Positions 44,203-55,637 are shown, counted from the stretch's first letter. The stretch is 64,000 bases of DNA from Arthrobacter sp. Edens01 (GCF_001307035.1 NZ_LKIU01000002.1:727088-791087), one strand, 5' to 3'. Numbers and translations: made by a program. Notes: generated by a model from the letters alone, not told the origin.

Positions 44203-44682
44203 ATGAGCCAAGCCAACGGCGGACTCGCTAAGCGGATCAGTGTTTCCGGGCCAACGGACGCTCCGTGGATCGGCATCCTCAAGACTTCCCTTCTCTGGAC
44301 AGCTGTTCCTGCACTAGCTGCAGCCTGTGTGGCCCTGGCTGGCCCGGGCATCAACGGTGCATTCAGCGTTGCAGCCGGCTGGGCCCTGATCGTCCTGTTC
44401 TTCGGAATCAGCCTGCTGGTAGGCCACGTTGTCGGCCGGAAGAACCCCTCAGGCGCCATCGGAATGTTCGCCGTGACATATGCCGTCAAAGTAGTCGGCT
44501 TCGCGGCCGTTCTGTGGATGGTGGGAGTTCCGCAGTGGCTCGAAAGGCCGTGGTTTGCCTACGCGGCACTTGGGACGGTCGTAATCTGGCAGGTGGCCGA
44601 AATCCGTGCGTTTTCCCGGACCCGCCAGCTCATTTATTCCGATGCGCCTGCGGGCGCGGACAAAAAAGTGAAAGGAGTCTGA
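44203..44682 (+). CDS. AtpI-like membrane protein
   Basis: A 159-residue protein with four hydrophobic segments, in the position of atpI at the head of the ATP synthase operon. Weak sequence conservation is normal for this protein, which is thought to help c-ring assembly. The conserved-type region is ISLLVGHVVGRKNPSGAIGMFAVTYAVKVVGF. The C-terminus is Lys-rich and cytoplasmic. The ATG at 44203 has no strong Shine-Dalgarno. Confidence 0.75.
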   Translation: MSQANGGLAKRISVSGPTDAPWIGILKTSLLWTAVPALAAACVALAGPGINGAFSVAAGWALIVLFFGISLLVGHVVGRKNPSGAIGMFAVTYAVKVVGFAAVLWMVGVPQWLERPWFAYAALGTVVIWQVAEIRAFSRTRQLIYSDAPAGADKKVKGV

Positions 44683-44683
44683 G

Positions 44684-44962
44684 GTGGCAGCGAAATCAAA
44701 GAAGAATGCAGCCGGCCAGGTTCCCGCAGCCTTTGAAGCGCCGTTGAGCAAGCGTCGCGCGATCCTCCAATATGTCCTGTCCGGAATCATTGCCCTTGGT
44801 TTGATAGGGTGGGGGCTGGACAGTCTTCTGGAGACCCGCTGGATTCTTTTTGCAGGTATTGCCCTGGGCGGGCTGAGCGGTTATTACGTCGCTGCCGCCC
44901 ACGGGCTCACTTCCACTAAGCCAAAACCGCCTGCGGGTGGAGAACGGCCGGACGAGGGTTAG
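44684..44962 (+). CDS. AtpZ/AtpI-type small membrane protein
   Basis: A 92-residue protein with two hydrophobic segments (about residues 27-47 and 52-70), a Lys-rich N-terminus and a Pro/Gly/Lys-rich tail. Position between the AtpI-like gene and atpB suggests an AtpZ-like accessory subunit. GTG start, 1 nt after the previous stop, with AAAGGAG upstream. Function is assigned only by position and topology. Confidence 0.7.
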   Translation: MAAKSKKNAAGQVPAAFEAPLSKRRAILQYVLSGIIALGLIGWGLDSLLETRWILFAGIALGGLSGYYVAAAHGLTSTKPKPPAGGERPDEG

Positions 44963-45056
44963 ACGAAGCAATGTCACACAACTTAGTAAACGGATGCATG
45001 CCACATGCCCCCGCCAATGAAATGCCCAACGATGGACAAAGCAGAGAGGAAACGCG

Positions 45057-45863
45057 TTGATCGCGCTTGCGCTTCCCGCCGCCAATGAAGAGGGGTTTGT
45101 TCCACCAACCCTCGATGAAATGCACCTCCCTGAGATCCTTCCCTGGGGCGCCGAGTACGGCGAGGGCTTTGGAAAGCAGATGCTGCTTATCCTTCTGTCC
45201 GTTGCCCTGATCAGCTGGTTCTTTATTGCTGCCGCGCGGAAGCGGCAGCTTGTTCCGGGCCGGCTGCAGTTCCTGGGCGAGTTCAGCTACAACCTCGTCC
45301 GCAACTCGATCGGACGCGACATCATCGGTGAGAAGGACTTCCGTCCGTTCATCCCGCTGCTGTTCTCCCTCTTCTTCTTTATCCTGCTGAACAACCTGTG
45401 GGGCAGCATCCCGCTGGCCCAGCTGCCCACCACCTCGCATGTTGGAACGGCATATGCCCTGGCAGCGATCGTGTACTTCACCTGGATCATCCTTGGCATC
45501 AAGAAGCACGGCATCAAGTACTTCAAGTACGCCACTGTTCCTTCCGGTGTTCCGATGGCCATCCTTCCGCTGGTTGTCCTGATCGAAATCATCTCGACCT
45601 TCCTGGTCCGCCCGATCACGCACAGCCTCCGACTCTTTGCCACCATGCTCTCCGGCCACCTGATCATCATGCTTGCTGCATCGGGTACCGAGTTCCTGCT
45701 GCTCGAGGCTGAAGGCCTGCTGAAGCCGCTTGGCGCGCTGACGCTCGTTGGCGGCGTGGCAATGTTCTTGTTCGAAGTTTTGATCCAGTGCCTGCAGGCC
45801 TACGTCTTTACCCTGCTGACTGCGATCTACATCCAAGGCTCTGTCGCAGCCGCGGAACACTAA
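45057..45863 (+). CDS. atpB: ATP synthase F0 subunit a
   Basis: A 268-residue subunit a forming the proton half-channels. The essential Arg is in RPITHSLRLFATMLSGHL, and LIQCLQAYVFTLLTAIYI is the conserved last helix. Start is a TTG at 45057 behind AGAGAGGAAACGCG; no ATG or GTG fits the conserved N-terminus better. First structural gene of atpBEFHAGDC. Confidence 0.96.
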   Translation: MIALALPAANEEGFVPPTLDEMHLPEILPWGAEYGEGFGKQMLLILLSVALISWFFIAAARKRQLVPGRLQFLGEFSYNLVRNSIGRDIIGEKDFRPFIPLLFSLFFFILLNNLWGSIPLAQLPTTSHVGTAYALAAIVYFTWIILGIKKHGIKYFKYATVPSGVPMAILPLVVLIEIISTFLVRPITHSLRLFATMLSGHLIIMLAASGTEFLLLEAEGLLKPLGALTLVGGVAMFLFEVLIQCLQAYVFTLLTAIYIQGSVAAAEH

Positions 45864-45933
45864 AACCTCCCCTTAGGGGGAAACCCCTGAACCAAACAAC
45901 CTGCCTGCGGGCATCTTGAAAGGAACAAACCAA

Positions 45934-46152
45934 ATGACTGGTGAAATCAACGGCAGCCTTAACCTCATCGGCTACGGCCTCTCCGCAATCGGTGGTGCTA
46001 TTGGTGTGGGCCTCGTCTTCGCCGCTTACATCAACGGTGTTGCACGTCAGCCGGAAGCACAGCGCGTGCTGCAGCCGATCGCATTCCTGGGCCTGGCCCT
46101 GACCGAAGCACTCGCCATCCTTGGTCTGGTTTTCGCGTTCGTCCTCGGATAG
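45934..46152 (+). CDS. atpE: ATP synthase F0 subunit c
   Basis: A 72-residue two-helix proteolipid forming the c-ring. Gly-rich first helix ([17 protein letters not shown]), polar loop ARQPEAQ, and the proton-binding Glu58 in [15 protein letters not shown]. An in-frame TTG at 45916 would add six residues, but GAAAGG precedes the ATG at 45934. The Glu site and Gly-rich helix fit H+ coupling. Confidence 0.96.
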   Translation: MTGEINGSLNLIGYGLSAIGGAIGVGLVFAAYINGVARQPEAQRVLQPIAFLGLALTEALAILGLVFAFVLG

Positions 46153-46193
46153 TTTCAGCGCGTTTTCCCACACCAAGTAGATAGGACGGATGA

Positions 46194-46747
<554 letters not shown>

Positions 46748-46748
<1 letters not shown>

Positions 46749-47563
46749 TGGCAGGTATATCGAGCGAGTCACTGGCAGCGGCCCAGGGTCAGTTGGAAGC
46801 ACGCCTTCCCAACGCGACCCTTGGCCTTGCCGAGGAACTCTTTGGAATCCTGGGCCTCCTGGACGGCCAGACCGGCCTGCTGCGGGCCCTGACTGATCCG
46901 GCTCGTGACGGCCATGAGAAGGCAGCCCTGGTCTCCAAACTGGTTGGCGGCAAGGTTTCGGCCGACGCCGAGCAGATTGTTGCTTCTTTGGTTGAATCCC
47001 GGTGGCGCACACCGCGCGACCTCGGGGATGCTCTGGAAACCCTGGCTGCAACGGTTGTCTCCGCGGTCGCGGAAAACAAGGGTCCCGGTGCAGCCGGCCT
47101 TGAGGAACTTGAGGGAGACCTCTTCCGTTTCAACGAGACCGTGGCGTCCAGCCATGAAGTGCAGCGTGCACTGTCCAACCCGCAGGCAACTGTTCAGGCT
47201 CGGGCAGAGCCGGCACTGAAACTTGTACCCGGAGCGTCTGACGCAGCCAAGGTACTGATCCGGCAGGCTGTTACCGCTCCGCGCGGCCTCCGCCCCACTG
47301 CACTGGTCACCCGGTTCCTGGAACTGGTGGCTGGACGGCAGCAGCGGTGGATCGCAGAAGTGCGGACCAGCCGGCCCCTCACCGATGAGCAGCGTGCACG
47401 GCTGCAGGCGTCCTTGAACGGCCTGTACGCCCGTGAGCTGAAGATCAACGCAACCGTTGATCCCTCGATCGTCGGTGGTATCCGGGTTACGGTGGGCGAT
47501 GAAGTCGTCGATTCCACCGTGGTGACCCGGTTGTCGGAACTGCGCCGGAAGCTCGCGGTTTAG
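46748..47563 (+). CDS. atpH: ATP synthase F1 subunit delta
   Basis: A 271-residue delta subunit, longer than the E. coli one (177) as is usual in actinobacteria. It links the top of alpha3beta3 to the b stalk. The C-terminal family signature is [28 protein letters not shown]. The extra length lies in the N-terminal half (residues 1-95). Confidence 0.95.
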
Positions 47564-47663
47564 CCACCTTTGTGGCTCTACCGGCCATGAGAAACATTTG
47601 AGAACCAATCGAAGGTCATCGGCACGAAGCGATGATCACAACATAGGAGAGCAGGGACTGCAG

Positions 47664-49301
47664 ATGGCCGAATTGACCATCAACGCCGACGACGTCCGTA
47701 ATGCGTTGAATGAATTTGCGGCGTCCTACGAACCCGGAAACGCAGAGCGCGTTGAAGTTGGCCGCGTAACCACCGCCAGCGACGGCATTGCCCGTGTGGA
47801 GGGCCTGCCCTCCGTGATGGCGAACGAGCTGCTTCGGTTTGAGGACGGCACGCTGGGCCTGGCCCAGAACCTCGACACCCGTGAAATCGGTGTCGTTGTC
47901 CTTGGCGACTTTGGCGGCATTGAAGAAGGCCAGGAAGTTCACCGCACCGGTGAAGTTCTGTCCGTCCCCGTTGGGGATGCCTTCCTTGGCCGCGTCGTCG
48001 ATCCGCTGGGCGAGCCCATGGACGACATGGGACCGATCCAGGCTGAAGCACGCCGTGCACTGGAACTCCAGGCACCGGGTGTTACGCAGCGTAAGTCGGT
48101 TCACGAGCCGCTTCAGACCGGCCTGAAGGCCATCGACGCGATGATCCCGATCGGCCGCGGCCAGCGCCAGCTGATCATTGGTGACCGCAAGACCGGCAAG
48201 ACGGCAATCGCCGTCGACACCATCCTGAACCAGAAGGCCAACTGGGCCTCGGGCGATGCGCAGAAGCAGGTGCGCTGCATCTACGTGGCCATCGGCCAGA
48301 AGGCTTCGACGATCGCCGAGATCAAGCGCACCCTCGAAGACGCAGGCGCCATGGAGTACACCACCATCGTGGCCTCCCCGGCATCTGACCCCGCAGGCTT
48401 CAAGTACCTGGCACCGTACGCCGGTTCGGCCATCGGCCAGCACTGGATGTACGGCGGCAAGCACGTCCTGATCATCTTTGATGATCTCTCCAAGCAGGCT
48501 GAAGCCTACCGCGCCGTGTCGCTGCTGCTGCGGCGCCCGCCGGGACGCGAAGCCTACCCGGGCGACGTCTTCTACCTGCACTCCCGCCTGCTGGAGCGCT
48601 GCGCAAAGCTCTCTGACGAGCTCGGTGCAGGCTCGATGACCGGCCTGCCGATCATCGAAACCAAGGCAAACGACGTGTCGGCTTACATTCCGACCAACGT
48701 CATCTCCATCACCGACGGCCAGATCTTCCTGCAGTCGGACCTCTTCAACGCCAACCAGCGCCCCGCAGTGGACGTCGGTATCTCTGTCTCCCGCGTTGGC
48801 GGTGCTGCACAGCAGAAGGCCATGAAGAAGGTCTCCGGTACTTTGAAGCTGGAACTGGCCCAGTACCGCGACATGCAGGCATTCGCCATGTTCGCTTCGG
48901 ACCTGGACGCTGCTTCACGCCAGCAGCTGACCCGCGGTGCACGCCTGATGGAACTGCTCAAGCAGGGCCAGTACGCTCCGTTCCCCGTTGAAGACCAGGT
49001 TGTCTCCATCTGGGCCGGTACGAACGGCTACCTCGACGACGTTCCGGTGGAAGACATCCGCCGCTTCGAATCCGAGTTCCTTGACCACGTCCGCCACTCT
49101 TCGAAGGTCCTGACCGTTCTGGCCGAGACCAACAAGCTCGAAGATTCAACGGTGGATGAACTCAAGACCCTCATCACCAACTTCAAGCAGGGCTTCTTCG
49201 GCGAAGGCGACAACCGCATGGTTGCAGCCGGCCACGAAGAGGCATCGGCTCTGGACGAGGATGCAGTCGACCAGGAAAAGATCGTCAAGCAGAAGCGCTA
49301 G
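47664..49301 (+). CDS. atpA: ATP synthase F1 subunit alpha
   Basis: A 545-residue non-catalytic nucleotide-binding subunit. Walker [26 protein letters not shown], and [15 protein letters not shown] are standard. The ATG at 47664 follows AGGAGAGCAGGG; the in-frame extension to 47598 is intergenic. The stop is followed by a very strong stem-loop before atpG. Confidence 0.97.
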   Translation: MAELTINADDVRNALNEFAASYEPGNAERVEVGRVTTASDGIARVEGLPSVMANELLRFEDGTLGLAQNLDTREIGVVVLGDFGGIEEGQEVHRTGEVLSVPVGDAFLGRVVDPLGEPMDDMGPIQAEARRALELQAPGVTQRKSVHEPLQTGLKAIDAMIPIGRGQRQLIIGDRKTGKTAIAVDTILNQKANWASGDAQKQVRCIYVAIGQKASTIAEIKRTLEDAGAMEYTTIVASPASDPAGFKYLAPYAGSAIGQHWMYGGKHVLIIFDDLSKQAEAYRAVSLLLRRPPGREAYPGDVFYLHSRLLERCAKLSDELGAGSMTGLPIIETKANDVSAYIPTNVISITDGQIFLQSDLFNANQRPAVDVGISVSRVGGAAQQKAMKKVSGTLKLELAQYRDMQAFAMFASDLDAASRQQLTRGARLMELLKQGQYAPFPVEDQVVSIWAGTNGYLDDVPVEDIRRFESEFLDHVRHSSKVLTVLAETNKLEDSTVDELKTLITNFKQGFFGEGDNRMVAAGHEEASALDEDAVDQEKIVKQKR

Positions 49302-49349
49302 CGGCTTAGGGTTCCGCGGCCGGTTCACACCGGCCGCGGAACCCGCCGC
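49301..49349 (+). other. intra-operon stem-loop between atpA and atpG
   Basis: A perfect 15-bp stem (49309-49323 with 49330-49344) and 6-nt loop TTCACA; an outer GCGGC/GCCGC extends it across a 3-nt bulge. It begins at the atpA stop. No T-run follows, so full termination is unlikely; RNA processing, stability or partial attenuation within the atp operon is inferred. Confidence 0.8.
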
Positions 49350-49397
49350 AATTGCCTTAGCCCCTAGTTCAAAACGCTAGGAACCGAAAGGAAAAGT

Positions 49398-50291
49398 ATG
49401 GGAGCCCAAATTCGGGTCTACCGCCAGAAGATCGCCTCGACCACGTCGATGCAGAAGATCTTCAAGGCGATGGAGCTGATTGCTGCCTCTCGCATTGGAA
49501 AGGCCCGCACCCGCGTAGCCGCGGCGCTGCCTTATTCCAACGCGATCACCCGTGCCGTTTCTGCTGTGGCGTCCCAGTCGGAAATCGATCACCCGCTGAC
49601 TACCGAACCGGAGCAGATCCGCCGGGCAGCAGTGGTCATCATGACTTCCGACCGCGGTCTTGCCGGATCTTATTCCGCCGGCGTCCTGAAGCAGAGCGAA
49701 TCGCTTAACGAGTTGCTCCGTGAAGAGGGCAAAGAGGTCAAGACGTACCTGGTTGGTCGCAAGGCCCAGGCGTACTACGACTTCCGTGACCGTGCCTACG
49801 AGCGCGTGTGGACCGGCGGTACGGATGCGCCCGAGTTCGAGACTGCCCGTGAAATCGGCAAGACACTCCTCGATGACTTCAATACGGCCTACGAAGACGG
49901 CGGCGTGGACGAAATCCACATCGTGTTCACGCGCTTCAAGTCCATGGTTGTCCAGGAACCTGCGGTTATCCGTCTGCTGCCGCTGGAAGTAGTCGAAGAG
50001 GAAGCACCGTCCGAATCGGACATCCTGCCCCTCTACGAGTACGAGCCCGAGCCGGAACAGGTCCTTGACGCCCTGCTGCCGCGTTACATCGAGTCACGCA
50101 TCTTCGCAGCAATGCTCCAGGCCGCCGCTTCCGAGCTCGCAGCCCGCCAGCGTGCCATGAAGTCCGCAGGGGACAACGCCTCCGATCTTATTAAGAAGTA
50201 CACGCGACTTCGCAATAACGCCCGTCAGGCTGAAATCACCCAGGAACTCTCCGAGATCGTGGCTGGTGCGGACGCGCTTAGCGCTTCCTAG
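49398..50291 (+). CDS. atpG: ATP synthase F1 subunit gamma
   Basis: A 297-residue central-shaft subunit. N-terminal helix [46 protein letters not shown], and the C-terminal helix [23 protein letters not shown] are conserved. AGGAACCGAAAGGAAAAGT precedes the ATG. It lies after the large stem-loop. Confidence 0.97.
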   Translation: MGAQIRVYRQKIASTTSMQKIFKAMELIAASRIGKARTRVAAALPYSNAITRAVSAVASQSEIDHPLTTEPEQIRRAAVVIMTSDRGLAGSYSAGVLKQSESLNELLREEGKEVKTYLVGRKAQAYYDFRDRAYERVWTGGTDAPEFETAREIGKTLLDDFNTAYEDGGVDEIHIVFTRFKSMVVQEPAVIRLLPLEVVEEEAPSESDILPLYEYEPEPEQVLDALLPRYIESRIFAAMLQAAASELAARQRAMKSAGDNASDLIKKYTRLRNNARQAEITQELSEIVAGADALSAS

Positions 50292-50342
50292 CCCGCCTTC
50301 GAAGAGATCCACCAGAAAATACTTAGTCCACACGCCATCTAA

Positions 50343-51824
<1,482 letters not shown>

Positions 51825-51829
51825 GCCCC

Positions 51830-52123
51830 ATGGCTGACACTGCTGAACTCGAAGTCGAGATTGTCGCGGCCGACCACTTTGTGTGGTCCGGCCCGGCAAA
51901 GATGGTCAAGGCACGCACTGCCGACGGTGAAATCGGGATCCTTCCCGGCCACGCGCCGGTGCTGGCGATCCTGGCCGAGGGCGAGCTGGCCATCGAACCG
52001 GTGTCCGGCAGCCGTATCACGGTGGGCGTCGACGGAGGATTCTTCTCCGTTGATTCCAACCGTGTGGTCATCGTCGCGGACAACGCCCAGCTGAACGACG
52101 CAGCCAACGCTGGGACCCGCTGA
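51830..52123 (+). CDS. atpC: ATP synthase F1 subunit epsilon, short form
   Basis: A 97-residue epsilon subunit with the N-terminal beta-sandwich (KMVKARTADGEIGILPGHAPVLAIL, VDGGFFSVDSNRVVIVAD). It stops right after the sandwich, so the C-terminal helical hairpin present in E. coli (139 residues) is missing. Starts 5 bp after atpD. Confidence 0.95.
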   Translation: MADTAELEVEIVAADHFVWSGPAKMVKARTADGEIGILPGHAPVLAILAEGELAIEPVSGSRITVGVDGGFFSVDSNRVVIVADNAQLNDAANAGTR

Positions 52124-52132
52124 CCCTTCCCA

Positions 52133-52561
52133 ATGGACAGTACCTACGTGTTCATTGCGCTGGCAGCGGTCCTCGGACTGCTGGTACTCGCAACGGCGCT
52201 TTTCTGGGTGCGCCGCACACAGCTGCGGCGCACCCTGGGTACCTTCGACGCCTCCATCTGCTTCCCGCCCGGCGGGTGGCGGATGGGGGTTTGTCGTTAT
52301 ACGGACACCCATCTGGAATGGCTCCGGCTGCTTTCACTCAGCCCGGTTCCTCCGTACCGGTTCCTGCGCAGTTCCCTGGTGCTGAAGGGGTGGCGCCAGC
52401 CCACTGAGGCTGAGCGCGCCCGTATTCAGCCCGGAGCACTCGTAGTGACCTTTGAGTACGAAGGACGCGAGCTTCACATGGCGATGAAATACGACGTCTA
52501 CACGGGACTGTCTTCCTGGCTGGAAGCCGGGCCCGTGATTGGCATCGGCACCTGGCGGTAA
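52133..52561 (+). CDS. DUF2550 family membrane protein
   Basis: A 142-residue single-pass membrane protein: N-terminal helix (about residues 5-26), then a cytoplasmic domain beginning RRTLGTFDASICFPPGGWRMGVCRYT and a second motif WLRLLSLSP. Matches the actinobacterial DUF2550 family, commonly placed between atpC and murA. Starts 9 bp after atpC and probably ends the atp transcript, since a strong hairpin follows. Function unknown. Confidence 0.88.
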   Translation: MDSTYVFIALAAVLGLLVLATALFWVRRTQLRRTLGTFDASICFPPGGWRMGVCRYTDTHLEWLRLLSLSPVPPYRFLRSSLVLKGWRQPTEAERARIQPGALVVTFEYEGRELHMAMKYDVYTGLSSWLEAGPVIGIGTWR

Positions 52562-52578
52562 CGCCGGCAGGACTAAGC

Positions 52579-52620
52579 ACGCGTAAAGGCGCGGGGAATA
52601 TTCCCTGCGCCTTTACGCGT
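52579..52620. terminator. near-perfect palindromic terminator
   Basis: A roughly 42-bp palindrome whose arms ACGCGTAAAGGCGC... pair with ...GCGCCTTTACGCGT around a GGGAATATTCCC core, with one mismatch. It lies between DUF2550 and murA and can end the atp transcript. Confidence 0.75.
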
Positions 52621-52670
52621 ATCCGGACCCCCTGAGGACCGGTGGCCAAACCGGACCTTAGTATGGAGGA

Positions 52671-53936
52671 ATGGAAGACGTCATTGTTGCCACCGGCCCC
52701 TCCACACTCAACGGATCGGTGACCGTCCCGGGGGCCAAGAACTCGGTACTGAAGCTGATGGCAGCAACGCTGCTGGCGCAGGGACGTTCCACCATCACCA
52801 ACGTGCCGAATATCCAGGACGTCTGGATTATGTCGGAATTACTCCGCCGGCTGGGCTGCGCGGTTGACTACGACGCCGACGCAGCGGAGGTACGGATCGA
52901 CGTTCCAGCCGTCCCCGGGCACCAGGCCGACTATGACCTGGTTCGGGCCATGAGGGCATCGATCTCCGTCCTTGGTCCGCTGGTGGCCCGCTGCCGGCGT
53001 GCTGAGGTTGCCCTGCCCGGCGGAGACGCCATCGGCTCGAGGGGACTGGACATGCACCGGGCCGGGCTGGAGGCGATGGGCACTTCGATTTCCATCGACC
53101 ACGGCTACCTGATCGCTTCTGTTCCGGAAGGCCTGCACGGCGCCCGCCACATCCTTGATTTTCCATCGGTTGGCGCAACCGAGAACATCATGATGGCCGC
53201 CACCCTGGCCCGCGGCACCACGGTGATCGACAACGCGGCCAGGGAACCGGAAATCACCGATATTGCGCAGATGCTGTGCTCCATGGGGGCGCGCATTAGC
53301 GGGATCGGTTCCAACACGCTCGTGATCGAAGGTGTTGAAAGTCTTTCTCCGGTGACGCACCGGGTTGTTCCGGACCGGATTGTTGCCGGTACGTGGGCCT
53401 TCGCAGCGGCTATCACGGGAGGGAATATCGAGATCCGCAACGCGGACCCGCGTGCCCTGACCATGGTGCTGGACAAGCTTTCCCAGGCCGGCTGCGCCGT
53501 GGAAACCGGCCAGGACAGTTTTACAGTCAAAGGACCGGCACGCCCGGAACCGATCAATGTTTCCACCCTCCCATACCCGGGGTTTCCCACTGACCTCCAG
53601 CCCTTCGTCGTCGCCCTTAACGCCGTGTCCACCGGTTCGGGCATGGTGACGGAAAATGTCTTCGAAGCCCGCTGGGGGTTCACGTCCGAGCTGGCCCGCC
53701 TGGGCGCCGTAGTGCGCCTGGACGGACACCACGCCCTGATCCAGGGAGTCTCGCGCCTCTCCGGCGCACCGGTGGAGGCGAACGACATCCGGGCCGGGGC
53801 CGCACTCGTCATCGCCGGACTTGCAGCAGAGGGAACCACCGAAGTGCGGGGAGTGGACCACATTGACCGCGGGTACGAGCGTTTTATGGAATCACTGCGG
53901 GGCCTCGGCGCCAACGTCCTGCGCCGCCGCAGCTGA
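52671..53936 (+). CDS. murA: UDP-GlcNAc 1-carboxyvinyltransferase, Asp-type
   Basis: A 421-residue MurA for the first committed step of peptidoglycan synthesis. GAKNSVLKLMAATLLA, LGPLVAR, FPSVGATENIMMAATLA and YPGFPTDLQPF are diagnostic. In the catalytic loop the usual Cys (PGGCAIG) is Asp119 (LPGGDAIGSR, codon at 53025), the variant known from M. tuberculosis that is insensitive to fosfomycin. TAGTAT ends 6 nt before the ATG; GGAGGA is immediately adjacent and too close for a normal Shine-Dalgarno, so the mRNA may be leaderless. Confidence 0.96.
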   Translation: MEDVIVATGPSTLNGSVTVPGAKNSVLKLMAATLLAQGRSTITNVPNIQDVWIMSELLRRLGCAVDYDADAAEVRIDVPAVPGHQADYDLVRAMRASISVLGPLVARCRRAEVALPGGDAIGSRGLDMHRAGLEAMGTSISIDHGYLIASVPEGLHGARHILDFPSVGATENIMMAATLARGTTVIDNAAREPEITDIAQMLCSMGARISGIGSNTLVIEGVESLSPVTHRVVPDRIVAGTWAFAAAITGGNIEIRNADPRALTMVLDKLSQAGCAVETGQDSFTVKGPARPEPINVSTLPYPGFPTDLQPFVVALNAVSTGSGMVTENVFEARWGFTSELARLGAVVRLDGHHALIQGVSRLSGAPVEANDIRAGAALVIAGLAAEGTTEVRGVDHIDRGYERFMESLRGLGANVLRRRS

Positions 53937-53990
53937 CGCCGCCCAGGCAGCCGCTTCCGTACCCGGTGCAGGAGAGCGTCCGGGCAGCAG

Positions 53991-54020
53991 AAAAGCGGGG
54001 ACCGTTCGGTCCCCGCTTTT
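53991..54020. terminator. bidirectional intrinsic terminator
   Basis: AAAAGCGGGGACC-GTTC-GGTCCCCGCTTTT is a perfect stem with A-tract and T-tract, placed between convergent murA and csp. It can terminate both. Confidence 0.93.
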
Positions 54021-54049
54021 GCTGGTGCTGCGGACTTTTGCTGGTGCTG
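54016..54049. repeat. 15-bp direct repeat after csp stop
   Basis: CTTTTGCTGGTGCTG occurs at 54016-54030 and 54035-54049, a 19-bp period, overlapping the terminator end and stopping just short of the csp stop codon. Confidence 0.8.
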
Positions 54050-54053
54050 AGAA

Positions 54054-54257
54054 CTAGAGGGCGGTTACGCCGGTGGCCTGGGGGCCCTTGGCGCCCTGGC
54101 CGATCTCGAACTGAACGCGCTGGTTCTCATCCAGGGTCTTGAACCCGTTGGACTGGATTTCCGAGTAGTGGACGAAAACGTCTCCGTCGGAATCATCCGG
54201 GGTAATGAAGCCAAAACCCTTTTCCGCGTTAAACCATTTGACGGTTCCCTGTGCCAT
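54054..54257 (-). CDS. cspA: cold-shock domain protein
   Basis: A 67-residue CspA-family RNA/ssDNA chaperone. RNP1 EKGFGFITP and RNP2 DVFVHYSEI are intact, and the start is [10 protein letters not shown]. The ORF extends 13 codons upstream, but the ATG at 54257 follows AGGAGACAGGCAA. A leader of about 160 nt fits the long 5' UTRs of cold-shock genes. Confidence 0.97.
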   Translation of the reverse strand: MAQGTVKWFNAEKGFGFITPDDSDGDVFVHYSEIQSNGFKTLDENQRVQFEIGQGAKGPQATGVTAL

Positions 54258-54423
54258 TTGCCTGTCTCCTTTATTGCTGGAACTGTACCGGCACACTTCG
54301 TGCCTGTGGTTGTTACCGAAGCGGGAAGTCCAGGTTCCCTGCCGGTAAGGCAGTTCCTACAGGAGCTTCACGCTCGCAACCGTCTTGCGAGCATGAAAAA
54401 CACCTACACAAAGACTGGTTATA

Positions 54424-54451
54424 GAGTTACATACCACTAATGACCCGTCAA
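54424..54451 (-). promoter_or_regulatory. candidate csp promoter
   Basis: On the minus strand TTGACG (54451-54446), 16-nt spacer, TAACTC (54429-54424). The -35 is good and the -10 weak. It would give a csp leader of about 160 nt. Confidence 0.35.
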
Positions 54452-54521
54452 TGGATTCGAAGAAAAACTTCGGAGATTTTTTCGGCACGTTTTGCGGCCA
54501 TTAACCGGGCCGTCAAAGTGC

Positions 54522-55217
54522 TCAGAACAGGCGCGACTCGACGTCGTCCACACCGCGCATTTCGTCGTAGTCCAGGGTTAGGCAATCAATGCCGCGGTCC
54601 GCAGCAAGAACGCGTGCCTGCGGTTTGATCTGCTGGGCGGCAAAGACCCCGCGGACAGGTGCCAGGAGGGGATCGCGGTTCAGCAGTTCAAGGTAGCGGG
54701 TGAGCTGCTCCACGCCGTCGATGTCCCCGCGGCGCTTGAGCTCGACGGCTACGGTGCCGCCGTCGGCGTCGCGGGCCAGGATGTCCACCGGTCCAATGGC
54801 AGTCATGTACTCACGGCGGATCAGGGTGTAGCCCTCGCCCAGCTTCGTGATCTGCTCCGCCAGCAGGCGCTGGAGATCTGCTTCCACGCCGTCCTTGATC
54901 AGTCCGGGATCGGTTCCCAGCTCATGGGCGACGTCGGAGAGATGCTCGTACACGCTGATCACCAGCTTGTCGTCGGTCTTGGCGCTCTGGACGTTCCAGA
55001 CCTCAACAACACCGGCCTCGGCGTCGTCCGGCGCCGGTTCCGTGATCCGGAGCGTAGCGGGCGGACTCATCCAGTTCAGCGGTTTATACGAACCGCCGTC
55101 GGAATGGATCAGCACGGAGCCGTCCGCCTTCACCATCAGCAGGCGGGTAGCGAGGGGCAAATGGGCACGGAGGCGGCCGACGTAGTCAACGGAGCAGCGG
55201 GCTATCACTAAACGCAC
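54522..55217 (-). CDS. nucS: mismatch-specific endonuclease NucS/EndoMS
   Basis: A 231-residue NucS, which replaces MutS/MutL mismatch repair in actinobacteria by cutting both strands at mismatches. The N-terminal dimerisation domain is followed by a RecB-like nuclease domain with catalytic Asp145, Glu159 and Lys161 (GPVDILARD...VAVELKRRG). The extreme C-terminus SRLF is a plausible beta-clamp contact. GTG start; TAAAGT ends 6 nt upstream and there is no Shine-Dalgarno, so a leaderless transcript is likely. Confidence 0.95.
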   Translation of the reverse strand: MRLVIARCSVDYVGRLRAHLPLATRLLMVKADGSVLIHSDGGSYKPLNWMSPPATLRITEPAPDDAEAGVVEVWNVQSAKTDDKLVISVYEHLSDVAHELGTDPGLIKDGVEADLQRLLAEQITKLGEGYTLIRREYMTAIGPVDILARDADGGTVAVELKRRGDIDGVEQLTRYLELLNRDPLLAPVRGVFAAQQIKPQARVLAADRGIDCLTLDYDEMRGVDDVESRLF

Positions 55218-55256
55218 AGTTGCACTTTACCGGCTCCGCTGCGGCAAGATGGACTC

Positions 55257-55616
55257 ATGCCCCGCTCCAACCGTCCCCGCCGGCAGCTGCCGGCTTCCAG
55301 CACGGCCGCGGGACGCAATGCACGCCGCAAGTGGGCGGCCCCGGTCCCTGACATTGACCTGGAACGGGCGCGGGCCGGGCTGCCGCAGCGCGAGTCGGCC
55401 TCCGACGGCGAATGGTCGGTGCGCCGGATCACCGCCAGGAATGCTGCCAAGGACTACCGCTGCCCGGGCTGCGGGCAGATTATTCCGCCCGGGATCGAGC
55501 ATCTGGTGGTCTGGCAGGAAGACTCCCTCTTTGGCAGGCAGAGCGCGGTCGAGGACCGGCGCCACTGGCATGCCCGGTGCTGGCGCACCCGTCCGGGTTC
55601 CGCTCCGCGCCGCTAG
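55257..55616 (+). CDS. conserved small Cys/His protein, possible zinc ribbon
   Basis: A 119-residue protein with a basic, disordered N-terminus (residues 1-35) and a C-terminal module with CPGCGQIIPPGIEH and HWHARC. The Cys-x2-Cys plus His/Cys pattern suggests one zinc site. Divergent from nucS with only 39 bp between start codons; CAAGAT ends 6 nt before the ATG. Possibly nucleic-acid related because of the basic arm and nucS linkage, but function is unknown. Confidence 0.8.
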   Translation: MPRSNRPRRQLPASSTAAGRNARRKWAAPVPDIDLERARAGLPQRESASDGEWSVRRITARNAAKDYRCPGCGQIIPPGIEHLVVWQEDSLFGRQSAVEDRRHWHARCWRTRPGSAPRR

Positions 55617-55637
55617 CCCCGGTCCTTCCGGAACCGG

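Noticed and set aside
54440-54628. 62-codon plus-strand ORF between csp and nucS
   Set aside because: Overlaps the end of nucS and has an Arg-rich shadow composition.
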